Source: Hyphomicrobiales bacterium (GTDB lineage Bacteria; Pseudomonadota; Alphaproteobacteria; Rhizobiales; Beijerinckiaceae). Taken from it: a DNA stretch of 64,000 nucleotides. The notes below the pieces were generated by a model. That model worked only from the letters and a program-made list of their open reading frames with translations, ran no database searches and was not told the DNA's origin. How positions within the stretch are numbered: the stretch's first letter is position 1; each line of letters opens with the position of its first letter. The translations under genes were made by a program, and so were the position numbers. The stretch is taken from positions 62,001 to 126,000 of the forward strand of contig UBNE01000001.1 of assembly GCA_900466745.1 (NCBI GenBank), read 5' to 3'. Positions 1 through 8,879 of the stretch are shown piece by piece.

Positions 1-304
1 CGTTGGCGATCAGCATGCAGGCGCGGCCCTGCACGATGCCGATGCCGGTGACGATGCCCGCGCCGGGCACCTCGTTGCCGTAGAGCCCCCAGGCCGCCAG
101 CGGCGAGAGTTCGAGGAAAGGCGTCTGCGGATCGAGCAGGAGGTCGATGCGCTCGCGCACCATGATCTTGCCGCGCGCCTCGTGCCGGGCGCGCAGCTTC
201 TCGCCGCCGCCCTGCGCGACGAGGCCGTGGCGCTCACGCAGCGTCTCCAGCATGGCGAAGAGCGGGGGAGGGGTGGCGATCGCTGAAGAGGTTGCTTCCG
301 ACAT
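1..304 (-). CDS. Acyl-CoA carboxylase beta (carboxyltransferase) subunit, 5' part only
   Basis: This is the N-terminal ~101 residues of a biotin-dependent acyl-CoA carboxylase carboxyltransferase subunit. The gene runs off the left edge, so its C-terminus is missing. The stretch RERIDLLLDPQTPFLEL followed by AAWGLYGNEVPGAGIVTGIG is the typical start of methylcrotonyl-CoA or geranyl-CoA carboxylase beta subunits. The start is the ATG at 302-304. The enzyme would carboxylate a branched acyl-CoA together with a biotin-carrying alpha subunit outside the window. It is divergent from an acyl-CoA dehydrogenase and a TetR regulator. That resembles leucine/isovalerate (liu) or acyclic terpene (atu) clusters, and the substrate cannot be decided from this fragment. 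A repeat element starts only 18 bp upstream of the ATG. Confidence 0.85.
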   Translation of the reverse strand, partial: MSEATSSAIATPPPLFAMLETLRERHGLVAQGGGEKLRARHEARGKIMVRERIDLLLDPQTPFLELSPLAAWGLYGNEVPGAGIVTGIGIVQGRACMLIAN

Positions 305-321
305 GCCGACTCCCGCTGGTT

Positions 322-456
322 GTCATCCCGGGCGAGGCCCTTGGGCCGATCTCCGATCGGCCCAAGGATGAACTTCGCGGAGACCCGGGATCCATGCCTG
401 AACCGTTCCGGCAAGGATCCCGGATCGGCGCCGCTATCGCGGCTTGCCCGGGATGG
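322..456. repeat. Intergenic palindromic repeat, family A, copy 1
   Basis: The element begins GTCATCCCGGGC and ends GCCCGGGATGGC, so its ends are inverted. Its core includes the palindromic GGGCCGAT...ATCGGCCC and the phrase CCCGGGATCCATGCC. Similar cores occur at 6635-6769 and 44926-45139. It lies between the carboxylase start codon and the TetR-type operator, so any carboxylase transcript starting near the operator would carry it in its leader. Confidence 0.75.
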
Positions 457-505
457 CCTGTTCTTCTTCTGGCAAATGACCGAGCTTGATCTCGCCGCGA
501 CATTC

Positions 506-523
506 ACCTACCTTCCGGTAGGT
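506..523. promoter_or_regulatory. Palindromic operator, probably for the TetR regulator at 1911-2516
   Basis: ACCTACC (506-512), TTCC (513-516) and GGTAGGT (517-523) form a perfect 7-bp inverted repeat 40 bp upstream of the acyl-CoA dehydrogenase start. It lies in the control region between the divergent carboxylase and dehydrogenase genes. Compact palindromes of this kind are typical TetR-family sites. Assigning it to the TetR gene two positions downstream is inference. Confidence 0.55.
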
Positions 524-562
524 AGTCCGATCGCGGCGCCGCGGTCAAGCAGGGAGGAAGCC

Positions 563-1741
563 ATGTCCGCCGTCGAGACGCTTGCAGGCGGGGGCGCGCG
601 CCGCTCGCCCTATTTCACCGAGGAGCACGAGGCGCTGCGCGACCAGGTCCGCCGTTTCGTCGAGACCGAAATCAAGCCGCACGCCCTGCAATGGGAGGAG
701 GACGGCTTCGTTCCGCGCGAATTGCTGCGCAAGATGGGCGCGCTCGGCTTCTTCGGCATCCGCTACCCGGCTGAATATGGCGGCTCGGAGATGGACACGC
801 TCGCGACCGTCGTGCTGGCGGAGGAGCTCGGCCGCTCGACCTTCTCGGGCGTCGCGATCACGGCGCTGGTTCATACCGACATGGCTTCGGTCCATATCGC
901 CAATGCCGGCTCCAAGGCGCAGAAGGACAAGTATCTCCCCGATATCATCGCCGGCGAGAAGATCGTCGCGGTCGCCGTCACCGAGCCCGATGCCGGCTCG
1001 GACGTGAAGGGCATCCGCACCACGGCGCGGCGCGAGGGCGACCATTACGTCCTCAACGGCGCCAAGATGTTCATCACCAACGGCGTCCATGCCGATCTCT
1101 ACTGCGTCGCCGCCAAGACAGATCCGCAGGGGCGCCCCTCGCAATCGGTCTCGATCTTCATCGTCGAGAAGGGCACGCCGGGTTTTTCGGTCTCGCGCGC
1201 GCTCGACAAGCATGGCTGGCGCTCCTCCGATACCGCCGAGCTGTCCTTCGTCGATTGCAAGGTGCCGGCCGAGAACCTGCTCGGGCAGGAGGGCCGCGGC
1301 TTCTACGCGATCATGAGCAATTTCCAGAACGAGCGCACCGTGATCGGCGCCATGGCGATCGGCGAGTCGCAGGCCGCGATCGACCTGACGCTGGATTATG
1401 TGAAGACGCGCAAGGCTTTCGGCGCGCCGCTCTGGGAGAAGCAGGCGATCCGTCAGCGCCTCGCGGAGCTCTCGGGCAAGGTCGAGGCCGGGCGCCAGCT
1501 CGTCTATCACGCCGCCTGGCTCGATGCGCAGGGCTTCGACGCCACCCGCGAGGTCTCGATGGTCAAGGCCTATTGCGGCGAGCTGGTCAACGAGGTGATG
1601 TATGACTGCCTGCAGTTCCATGGCGGCATGGGTTATATGCGCGAGAGCGCGATCGAGCGCATGACCCGCGACGCCCGCGTCCAGTCCATCGGCGGCGGCG
1701 CCACCGAGGTGATGCTCGAAGAGGTGGCGAAGCGGCTGTGA
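563..1741 (+). CDS. Acyl-CoA dehydrogenase family protein
   Basis: This 392-residue flavoenzyme is of the normal length for short/branched-chain acyl-CoA dehydrogenases, which oxidise an acyl-CoA to the 2-enoyl-CoA and pass electrons to ETF. Family signatures are AVTEPDAGSDVKGIRTTA (FAD/substrate region), NGAKMFITNG, and the C-terminal QFHGGMGYMRE with SIGGGATEVMLEE. The start at 563 is chosen because GGAGG lies just upstream; a longer in-frame extension reads through repeat A and the operator. The dehydrogenase, the divergent carboxylase and the TetR gene suggest branched-chain or isoprenoid acyl-CoA breakdown. The exact substrate is not readable. Confidence 0.9.
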   Translation: MSAVETLAGGGARRSPYFTEEHEALRDQVRRFVETEIKPHALQWEEDGFVPRELLRKMGALGFFGIRYPAEYGGSEMDTLATVVLAEELGRSTFSGVAITALVHTDMASVHIANAGSKAQKDKYLPDIIAGEKIVAVAVTEPDAGSDVKGIRTTARREGDHYVLNGAKMFITNGVHADLYCVAAKTDPQGRPSQSVSIFIVEKGTPGFSVSRALDKHGWRSSDTAELSFVDCKVPAENLLGQEGRGFYAIMSNFQNERTVIGAMAIGESQAAIDLTLDYVKTRKAFGAPLWEKQAIRQRLAELSGKVEAGRQLVYHAAWLDAQGFDATREVSMVKAYCGELVNEVMYDCLQFHGGMGYMRESAIERMTRDARVQSIGGGATEVMLEEVAKRL

Positions 1742-1753
1742 TGACGCTCCACC

Positions 1754-1899
1754 GTCATTCCGGGGCATCGCGTAGCGATGAGCCCGGAACCCGTGCACTC
1801 GGGTTTATCCGGACGATGCGCGACGAATCCGGCGCCTCTCGTGGCATGGGCGGTGTTCATGGGTTCCGGGCTCGGGCCTTCGGCCAGCCCCGGAATGAC
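1754..1899. repeat. Intergenic long inverted repeat, family C, copy 1
   Basis: This ~146 bp element is bounded by GTCATTCCGGGGC at the left and GCCCCGGAATGAC at the right, with further complementary blocks inside (AGCCCGGAACCC versus GGGTTCCGGGCTC). Copies occur at 10308-10450 and 13451-13597. It fills the gap between the acyl-CoA dehydrogenase and the TetR gene. Transcribed, it would fold into a long hairpin. Confidence 0.8.
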
Positions 1900-1910
1900 G
1901 GGGGCGGACA

Positions 1911-2516
1911 GTGAGCGCCTCGCCGGAACGACTCCAGCGCGACACCGAAACCGGCTCCCGCCGCCAGATTCTCGACCATGCCGCGCGGCTACTGCGCAAT
2001 GGCGGCTATCACCAGACGACGTTGCGCGAGATCGCCGAGGCGGTCGGCATCCGCAAGGCGAGCCTCTACTACCACTTCGCCTCGAAGGAGGAGATCGTCG
2101 AGGCCGTGGTGAATGACGGCGTGCGCTTCGTGCATGAGGGCGTCGTCGCCGCGCTCGCCGCGACCGAGGGCGAGGCTCCCCGAGTGCGGCTGGAGGCGGC
2201 GATCCGCGGCCATCTCGCGGCGCTGCACGGCCATGGCGACTACACCACCGCCAGCATCAAGGTCTTCAATTTCGGTGCCGCGCCGGCCCCGGAGAGCGTG
2301 CGCGCCGTGCGTCGTGCCTATGAGGAGGTCTGGCGCGGGCTGATCGCCGAATTGCAGCAGGCCGGCGCGCTGCCGCGAGAGCGCTCGCCCGATGTGCTGC
2401 GCAATTTCCTGCTCGGCGCCCTCAACGGCTCGACCGACTGGTACCGCCCGGAACGCCACGACATCGCGACGCTGGCGCGCGAATTCGCGGCGCTGATCTC
2501 GCCGGAAGCGGCCTGA
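1911..2516 (+). CDS. TetR/AcrR family transcriptional regulator
   Basis: This 201-residue protein has a classical TetR N-terminal helix-turn-helix (TLREIAEAVGIRKASLYYHF, about residues 39-58) and a C-terminal ligand-binding region with no assignable ligand. The start is a GTG at 1911, immediately after a family C repeat; an internal ATG at 1978 would remove part of the DNA-binding domain. It follows the acyl-CoA dehydrogenase. The palindrome at 506-523 is its most likely operator, so it probably represses the divergent acyl-CoA genes until an acyl-CoA or related ligand appears. The target and ligand are inference. Confidence 0.88.
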   Translation: MSASPERLQRDTETGSRRQILDHAARLLRNGGYHQTTLREIAEAVGIRKASLYYHFASKEEIVEAVVNDGVRFVHEGVVAALAATEGEAPRVRLEAAIRGHLAALHGHGDYTTASIKVFNFGAAPAPESVRAVRRAYEEVWRGLIAELQQAGALPRERSPDVLRNFLLGALNGSTDWYRPERHDIATLAREFAALISPEAA

Positions 2517-2633
2517 GCGCTCCGTCCCGGATGCAGGGGCTCATGGCGTGGAACGACTGGCGGAGGCCGGGCAGCTTGCTACGATGACGGCTGATTGCCG
2601 CCATGGCGGCCCTGCCAGAGGATTCTCCAGCCG

Positions 2634-3677
2634 ATGCGTGCCTTCTACCATCCCGAGCAGGCGCTCCACGATCCCCAGCAATATATGCGTTTCGGCAAGG
2701 TCGTCGCGCCCAAGGACCTGCCGGAGCGCACGGACAAGCTGCTCGGCGCGCTGAAGAAACACGGCATCGCGCCGGAGCGGCCGGCCGCCCACGGCGTCGC
2801 GCCGATCCTCGCCATCCACGACAAGGGCTTCGTCGATTTCCTGCAGACGGCCTGGAGCCGCTGGCAGGAATTGCCGGCCGAGCGCGGGCCCGAGGTCTGG
2901 CCGAGCACCTTCCCCTATTGGAGCGGCCGGCCCGAGGAGGATGTCCGCCCGCCCTGCCGCCCGACCGGCTTCATCGGCCAGCTCGGCTGGTATCTGGGCG
3001 ATCTCTCGGTTCCGATTGGGGAGCATTGCTGGCATTCGACCCTGCGCTCGGCCGAGACGGCGGTCTCCGCTGCCGATGCGGTCCTGTCGGGCGAGCACGC
3101 CGTCTATGCGCTCTGCCGCCCGTCCGGCCACCATGCCCGTGCCGACCGCGCCACCGGCTTCTGCTACGTCAACAACACGGCCGTCGCCGCCCAGCGCCTG
3201 CGCTCGACATTCGGCAAGGTCGCGATCCTCGACGTCGACGCCCATCACGGCGACGGCACACAGCAGATCTTCTACCGCCGGCCCGACGTGCTGACGGTCT
3301 CGATCCATGCCGACCCGTCGAACTACTATCCCTTCTATACCGGCTACGAGGATGAGCGCGGCAACGGGCCGGGCGAGGGCTTCAACCTCAACCTGCCGCT
3401 CGCCCATGGCGCCGGCGGCGCCGAGATGCAGGCGGCCGTCGACTGGGCCGGCAGGGCGATCCGCGATTTCGGTGCCGAGGTACTGGTCGTGGCGCTCGGC
3501 TACGACGCCCATAAGGACGACCCGATCGGCGTGCTGAAGCTGGAGGCGTCCGATTTCGGCACGATCGGCCGGCAGGTGAAGGCGCTCGGCCTGCCGACGC
3601 TGGTGGTGCAGGAAGGCGGCTACGCCATCGCGGCGATCGGCGATTGCCTCGATGCGTTCCTGGGCGGGTTCAAATAG
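2634..3677 (+). CDS. Histone deacetylase family protein (acetylpolyamine amidohydrolase-like)
   Basis: This 347-residue zinc hydrolase of the arginase/deacetylase fold probably removes acetyl groups from acetylpolyamines or acylated lysine-like substrates. The catalytic His pair is H166-H167 (SGHHARA). The metal ligands are D202 and H204 in LDVDAHHGDG and D291 in GYDAHKDD. The transition-state Tyr is Y330 in QEGGY. All expected residues are present and the length is normal for bacterial acetylpolyamine amidohydrolases. The start at 2634 (MRAFYHP) matches the family N-terminus. It stands alone, with a family D repeat just behind it. Confidence 0.88.
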   Translation: MRAFYHPEQALHDPQQYMRFGKVVAPKDLPERTDKLLGALKKHGIAPERPAAHGVAPILAIHDKGFVDFLQTAWSRWQELPAERGPEVWPSTFPYWSGRPEEDVRPPCRPTGFIGQLGWYLGDLSVPIGEHCWHSTLRSAETAVSAADAVLSGEHAVYALCRPSGHHARADRATGFCYVNNTAVAAQRLRSTFGKVAILDVDAHHGDGTQQIFYRRPDVLTVSIHADPSNYYPFYTGYEDERGNGPGEGFNLNLPLAHGAGGAEMQAAVDWAGRAIRDFGAEVLVVALGYDAHKDDPIGVLKLEASDFGTIGRQVKALGLPTLVVQEGGYAIAAIGDCLDAFLGGFK

Positions 3678-3682
3678 CGCCC

Positions 3683-3820
3683 GTCATCCCGTGTCAGCGC
3701 CGCAGCGTGAAACGCTGCGGCGCTGACACGGGACCGCGAGCAGAATGAGGCGCCTCTTCCTGAAGGCGGTCCCGCATCTGCGCAGCGGCTGCTCACGTGC
3801 CGCGGCGCGTGCGGGATGAC
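3683..3820. repeat. Intergenic repeat, family D, copy 1, with a 20-bp perfect stem
   Basis: The element starts GTCATCCC and ends GCGGGATGAC. Its left half holds a perfect 20-bp inverted repeat, 3688-3707 against 3713-3732, with loop TGAAA. Its right half (CCCGCATCTGCGCAGC to GTGCGGGATGAC) is nearly identical to 34323-34375. It lies between two convergent genes and could terminate transcription of both. Confidence 0.8.
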
Positions 3821-3825
3821 ACCCT

Positions 3826-5382
3826 TCAGATCGCCGCCTCGATCAGGAACGGCCCCTTCTTCGCCAGCGCGGCCTTGAACAGGCTGGCGAACTCCTCGGC
3901 CGTGGTCGCCCGGGCGGCTTCGACGCCCATGCCGCGCGCCATCGACACCCAGTCCAGCGCCGGCTCGTCGATATTGAGCATCAGCGTGGCGTTGCGGCCG
4001 AAATCGTTGACGCCGACGGCGCGCATCTCGCCATGCAGGATCTGATAGGTCCGGTTGGCGAAGACGACCGTGACGACGTCGAGATTCTCGCGCGCCTGCG
4101 TCCACAGCCCCTGAACCGTGTACATGCCCGAGCCGTCGGCCTGCATGCCGATGACCTTGCGGTCCGGGCAGGCGACGGCCGCGCCGACGGCGAGCGGGAT
4201 GCCTTCGCCGATCGCCCCGCCGGTGAGCTGGATGTAGTCGTGCTGCGGCGCGCTGTGGCAATCATAGTAGAAGCTGCGGCCCGACGAGACGGATTCGTCG
4301 CAGACGATGCAGTTCTCCGGCAGCAGGGCCGAGACGATGGCGCAGGCCTTGTCGGCGTCGAGCTTGCCGGTCGGCAGGCCGGGCTCATCCTTGCGCGGCG
4401 GGGCGATATAGGCCGGCGCCGTCTTCGTCGCGCCCGTCTCCTCGGCGAGGGCGGCGATCGCGGCCGGCAGGTCGTCGCCGGGGCTGGCGAGGGTCGCGAC
4501 CTCGCAGCCCTCGGGGACGAGCCGGCCGGGCTTGCCGGGATAGGCGAAGAAGCCGACCGGAACCTGCGCGCCGACCAGCACCAGATAGTCGACGTCCTTG
4601 AGCTGCTCGAGCGCCTTGTCGATCGGGTAGAAGATCTTCGGCATGGCGACGCGGCCGGCGCCGCGCTGGATGCGCCCGTTCGACATCTGGCTGAAGATCT
4701 TCGCGCCCGTCGCGGCGCAGATCCGGGCCGCCATCTCCATCGGCTGCTCGCGCAGCGCAAGGCCGGTCAGCATGATCGCGGCGCGCGCGCCATGCTTGCG
4801 CAGCCCGGCGGCGACGGCGCGCAGCGTGGCCGGATCGACCTGCTTCAGCGCCGGCAGCTTCACCGGCTTCAGCGCGGCGGGCTCGACGCTGTTCCAGGCA
4901 CAGTCGGCCGGCAGGATCACGGTGGTGACGCCGGGAAGGGTCAGGGAGGCGACATAGGCCTCCTCGATCGCCGGGCCGACATCCTGCGCCGAGGCGATGC
5001 GCCGGACGAAATGCGACATCGGATGCGCCAGGCTCTCGATGTCGCTGGTCAGCGGCGCGTCGTGCTGGAGGTGATAGGTGGCGTGATCGCCGACGACATT
5101 GATCATCGGGGTGCGGGCGCGCCTGGCATTGTGCATGTTGGCGAGCGCGTTGGCCATGCCGGGGCCGCAATGCAGCAGCGTCGCGGCCGGCTTGTCGGCC
5201 ATGCGGGCATAGCCGTCGGCGGCGCCGGTGACCACGCCCTCGAACAGGCCGAGCACGCAGCGCATCTGCGGCTTGCGGTCGAGCGCCGCCACGAAATGCA
5301 TCTCCGAGGTGCCCGGATTGGCGAAACAGACATCGACATCGTTGACCAGCAGCGTGTCGCAAAGGCGGTCGGCACCGTTCAT
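3826..5382 (-). CDS. Thiamine diphosphate-dependent enzyme, acetolactate synthase large-subunit-like
   Basis: This 518-residue protein has the three-domain layout of ThDP enzymes. The N-terminal pyrimidine-binding domain carries the activating glutamate in LGLFEGVVTGAADGYARM (about residues 44-61). The C-terminal PP domain has the metal-binding GMQADGSGMY...N motif. No small regulatory subunit gene is adjacent and the sequence is short of classical IlvB features. A decarboxylase or carboligase of the benzoylformate decarboxylase group is therefore as plausible as acetolactate synthesis. It is divergent from an ABC importer, and the two may share a control region, so the transported compound could be related to its substrate. 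Confidence 0.8.
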   Translation of the reverse strand: MNGADRLCDTLLVNDVDVCFANPGTSEMHFVAALDRKPQMRCVLGLFEGVVTGAADGYARMADKPAATLLHCGPGMANALANMHNARRARTPMINVVGDHATYHLQHDAPLTSDIESLAHPMSHFVRRIASAQDVGPAIEEAYVASLTLPGVTTVILPADCAWNSVEPAALKPVKLPALKQVDPATLRAVAAGLRKHGARAAIMLTGLALREQPMEMAARICAATGAKIFSQMSNGRIQRGAGRVAMPKIFYPIDKALEQLKDVDYLVLVGAQVPVGFFAYPGKPGRLVPEGCEVATLASPGDDLPAAIAALAEETGATKTAPAYIAPPRKDEPGLPTGKLDADKACAIVSALLPENCIVCDESVSSGRSFYYDCHSAPQHDYIQLTGGAIGEGIPLAVGAAVACPDRKVIGMQADGSGMYTVQGLWTQARENLDVVTVVFANRTYQILHGEMRAVGVNDFGRNATLMLNIDEPALDWVSMARGMGVEAARATTAEEFASLFKAALAKKGPFLIEAAI

Positions 5383-5490
5383 CCGGGAAACCTCAGAAAG
5401 ACTGGAAGAGAACAGAGGCGAAGCGCCTCGCGCGGATGAGGGGAGAAAATTGCGGAGCGGATGTCAAACGAGAGAATGTCATGGCTTTCC

Positions 5491-5514
5491 CAAGCGGCCG
5501 TGATCGGCCGCTTG
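5491..5514. promoter_or_regulatory. Inverted repeat in divergent promoter region
   Basis: CAAGCGGCCG (5491-5500), TGAT, CGGCCGCTTG (5505-5514) is a perfect 10-bp inverted repeat in the 250-bp gap between the ThDP enzyme gene and the ABC importer. A TTGACG hexamer overlaps its right end (5512-5517). It could be an operator or a leader hairpin. There is no poly-T tail, so a terminator is unlikely. Confidence 0.45.
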
Positions 5515-5632
5515 ACGGATTTGCATAGGCATTTAACGTCGCTTGGAACGAGGCTTGCATCGCGCCGGGAATGAGGCTCCGGATCTCCGGGGCGGCGGTG
5601 CGGGCCGGACAATGCAGGGGAAGGTTTCAACC

Positions 5633-6592
5633 ATGGCAGCATTCACGCGCATCGGCACCGCGCTCGGCCTCGGCCTCGCGGCATGTCTCGCGGCCGGCGG
5701 CGCGCAGGCGCAGACGAAGGTCGCGATCGGCATCTCCGGCTGGACCGGCTTCGCGCCGCTCGTCCTGGCCAAGGAGGCCGGCATCTTCGCCAAGAACGGC
5801 CTCGACGTGACGATCAAGAAGATCCCGCAGAAGGACCGCCACCTCGCCATCGCCTCGGGCGACGTCCAGTGCGCCGCGACCACGGTCGAGACCTGGCTGG
5901 TCTGGGATGCGGCCGGGATCAAGACCAAGCAGATCTTCCAGCTCGACAAGAGCTACGGTGCCGACGGCATGGTGGTGCGCAAGGACATCGCCGCGATCAA
6001 GGACCTGAAGGGCAAGACCGTCGCGGCCTCGGCGCCGGGCACCTCGCCCTATTTCGCGCTCGCCTGGATGCTCAAGGAGAACGGCCTGTCGGTGAAGGAC
6101 GTCAAGGTCGTCAACATGGAGCCCGGCCCGGCCGCGCAGGCCTTCATCGCCGGCCAGAACGACGCCGCGCTGACCTACGAGCCCTATCTCTCGGCGGTGC
6201 GCGAGAAGCCGGATGCCGGCAAGATCATCGCCACCACCCTCGATTATCCGATGGTGATGGACACGGTCGGCTGCACGCCGGCCTTCCTCGCCGACGAGAA
6301 GGCCGCGGCCGCGCTGACCAGGAGCTATTTCGAGGCCCTCGACATGATCAAGAAGGACCAGGCCAAGGCCTATGAGATCATGGGCGCCGATGTGAAGCAG
6401 ACCGGCGAGCAGTTCGGCAAGTCGGCGGCCTATCTGCGCTGGTCGGATGCCGAGGGGAACAGGACGTTCTTCGCCGGCGAGTGGCAGGCCTTCAACGCCA
6501 AGGCGGCCGAGGTGCTGCTGGAGATCGGCCTGATCAAGGCGAAGCCCGACCTCGCTTCTCTGGTCGACACCCGCTTCGTCGAGGGCAAGTGA
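5633..6592 (+). CDS. ABC transporter substrate-binding protein, NitT/TauT family
   Basis: This 319-residue periplasmic binding protein has a cleavable signal peptide (about residues 1-26, hydrophobic core then AGGAQAQ). The mature start KVAIGISGWTGFAPLVLAKE is characteristic of the SsuA/TauA/ThiY-like group, which bind sulfonates, nitrate, thiamine precursors or other small molecules. The start at 5633 has AGGGGAAGG upstream; an in-frame ATG at 5612 is an alternative. The permease and ATPase genes follow after an inserted glycosylase gene. The ligand is not readable from sequence. Confidence 0.85.
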   Translation: MAAFTRIGTALGLGLAACLAAGGAQAQTKVAIGISGWTGFAPLVLAKEAGIFAKNGLDVTIKKIPQKDRHLAIASGDVQCAATTVETWLVWDAAGIKTKQIFQLDKSYGADGMVVRKDIAAIKDLKGKTVAASAPGTSPYFALAWMLKENGLSVKDVKVVNMEPGPAAQAFIAGQNDAALTYEPYLSAVREKPDAGKIIATTLDYPMVMDTVGCTPAFLADEKAAAALTRSYFEALDMIKKDQAKAYEIMGADVKQTGEQFGKSAAYLRWSDAEGNRTFFAGEWQAFNAKAAEVLLEIGLIKAKPDLASLVDTRFVEGK

Positions 6593-6610
6593 GGCGAGGG
6601 CAAGTGAGGC
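6581..6610. repeat. 15-bp tandem duplication across a stop codon
   Basis: GAGGGCAAGTGAGGC occurs twice back to back (6581-6595 and 6596-6610). The first copy contains the last codons and TGA stop of the substrate-binding protein gene, and the second copy is an untranslated duplicate. It looks like a recent slippage event. Confidence 0.8.
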
Positions 6611-6634
6611 GAGGGGCATTCTGAAAGCAGCGAG

Positions 6635-6769
6635 CCATTCCGGGCGACCGCAGGGAGGCCCGGGATCCGTGCCGGAGCTTGGCTTGCGGAGGCTCAGGCA
6701 TGGATCCCGGATCTTCGCTCCGCCGCGTCCGGCATGGCTCCGTCGTTCCGGATATTGCCTGGCATGACC
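6635..6769. repeat. Intergenic repeat, family A, copy 2
   Basis: The element begins CATTCCGGGCGAC and includes two CCCGGGATCC/GGATCCCGG blocks. It ends in GCATGAC at 6763-6769, which provides the ATG used as the start of the following glycosylase gene. It is related to 322-456 and 44926-45139, with lower identity in the middle. Confidence 0.6.
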
Positions 6770-7333
6770 GAACCCGCTTCTCGGCACGAGGGCCGCAAGG
6801 CGACCACGGGCTGCGAACAGGCGGCCCCGATCCTGCCGGATGTCCTGGAGCCCGGCCTGCATGTCGTCTTCTGCGGCACGCAGGCCGGCGCCGCCTCGGC
6901 GGCGCGCGGCGCCTATTACGCCGGCCCGGGCAACAAGTTCTGGACGATCATCCATCAGGTCGGGCTGGTGCCGGAGCGGTTCGCTCCGGAGCGCTTCCGC
7001 GAGCTGCCGCGCTGGGGCATCGGCCTCACCGACGTCGCCAAGCGCAGCTCGGGCCCGGATTCCAACCTGCGCGGCGACCATTTCGACGTCGCCGGCCTGC
7101 GGGGGCGGATCGCCGCGCATCGCCCGCGCCTGCTCGCCTTCAACGGCAAGCGCGCGGCGCGGGCCGCGCTCGGCGCGGCCGCCGGCCCGCTCGCCTATGG
7201 CCGGCAGCCCGGCACCTTCGCCGGCGCGGGAATCTTCGTCCTGCCCTCGACCTCCGGCGCGGCGGCGGGCTACTGGTCGCCCGAACCCTGGAAGGAGCTG
7301 GCGCTCGCCATGACGGAGCTCGACACGCCATGA
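6764..7333 (+). CDS. mug: Mismatch-specific uracil-DNA glycosylase (MUG/TDG family)
   Basis: This 189-residue base-excision repair enzyme should remove uracil (or ethenocytosine/thymine analogues) from mismatches. Its core LPDVLEPGLHVVFCGTQAG, then GAYYAGPGNKFWTI, GIGLTDVAKR and LPSTSGAA, matches the MUG family. The first motif reads GTQAG rather than the GINPG of E. coli Mug, as in the Deinococcus-type subgroup. No good ribosome binding site precedes the ATG at 6764, which lies in the end of repeat A. The stop overlaps the next gene's start (ATGA, 7330-7333), so it is translationally coupled to an ABC permease, an unusual neighbour for a repair gene. Confidence 0.85.
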   Translation: MTEPASRHEGRKATTGCEQAAPILPDVLEPGLHVVFCGTQAGAASAARGAYYAGPGNKFWTIIHQVGLVPERFAPERFRELPRWGIGLTDVAKRSSGPDSNLRGDHFDVAGLRGRIAAHRPRLLAFNGKRAARAALGAAAGPLAYGRQPGTFAGAGIFVLPSTSGAAAGYWSPEPWKELALAMTELDTP

Positions 7334-8099
7334 AACCGCTCAGGCCCGTCTCGGCGACGGAGCGCATCGGCTACGGCATCGCCTTCTTCGCGCTCTTCGT
7401 CGCGCTCTGGTCGGCCGCCACCTTCGGCGGCTATGTGCAGCGCCTGTTCCTGGCCGACCCGCTGACCATGGTCGGCGAAGGCTGGAGCCTGATGACCCGC
7501 TACGGCTTCGGCTTCGACATCCTGATGACCGTCTGGCGCGTCGTCGGCGGCTTCGTCCTGGCGGCGCTGGTCGCCCTGCCGCTCGGCATCCTGATGGGCG
7601 CCTACAAGCCGATCGAGGCGTTCCTGGAGCCCTTCGTCTCCTTCGCGCGCTATCTGCCGGCCTCGGCCTTCATTCCCCTGCTGATCCTCTGGGCCGGCAT
7701 CGGCGAGACCCAGAAGCTGCTCGTCATCTTCCTCGGCTCGGTCTTCCAGCTCATCCTGATGATCGCGGTCGCGGTCGGCGGGGTCCGGCGCGATCTCGTC
7801 GACGCCGCCTACACGCTCGGCGCCAGCGACCGGTCGGTGGTGCGCCGCGTGCTCCTGCCCAATGCGGCGCCGCAGATCGCCGAGATCTTCCGCCTCGTGC
7901 TCGGCTGGGCCTGGACCTATGTCATCGTCGCCGAGCTGATCGGCTCGTCCTCCGGCATCGGCCACATGATCACCGACAGCCAGGCGCTGCTCAACACCGG
8001 GCAGATCATCTTCGGCATCATCGTCATCGGGCTGATCGGCCTGGTCTCGGATTTCCTGTTCAAGGCGGTCAACCAGCGCCTGTTCCCATGGGCGCGCCT

Positions 8100-8103
<4 letters not shown>
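7330..8103 (+). CDS. ABC transporter permease, NitT/TauT type
   Basis: This 257-residue inner-membrane protein has about six hydrophobic segments and the BPD_transp_1 EAA-type loop DAAYTLGASDRSVVRRVLLP (about residues 157-176) that docks the ATPase. It works with the binding protein at 5633-6592 and the ATPase at 8100-8879. Its ATG overlaps the glycosylase stop by 4 bp and its stop overlaps the ATPase start by 4 bp, so the three genes are tightly coupled. Family members are usually 250-270 residues. Confidence 0.9.

Positions 8104-8879
<776 letters not shown>

Noticed and set aside
320-562. N-terminal extension of the acyl-CoA dehydrogenase back to 320.
   Set aside because: It reads through repeat A and the operator palindrome and matches nothing in the family. 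ATG 563 has GGAGG upstream.
5512-5540. A housekeeping sigma promoter TTGACG with a -10 near 5532-5540.
   Set aside because: No acceptable -10 hexamer was found at 16-18 bp spacing, so only the inverted repeat is reported.
5383-5632. TPP or other riboswitch in the leader of the NitT/TauT-type operon.
   Set aside because: No conserved riboswitch core motifs (for example the CTGAGA element of TPP riboswitches) could be found by eye.
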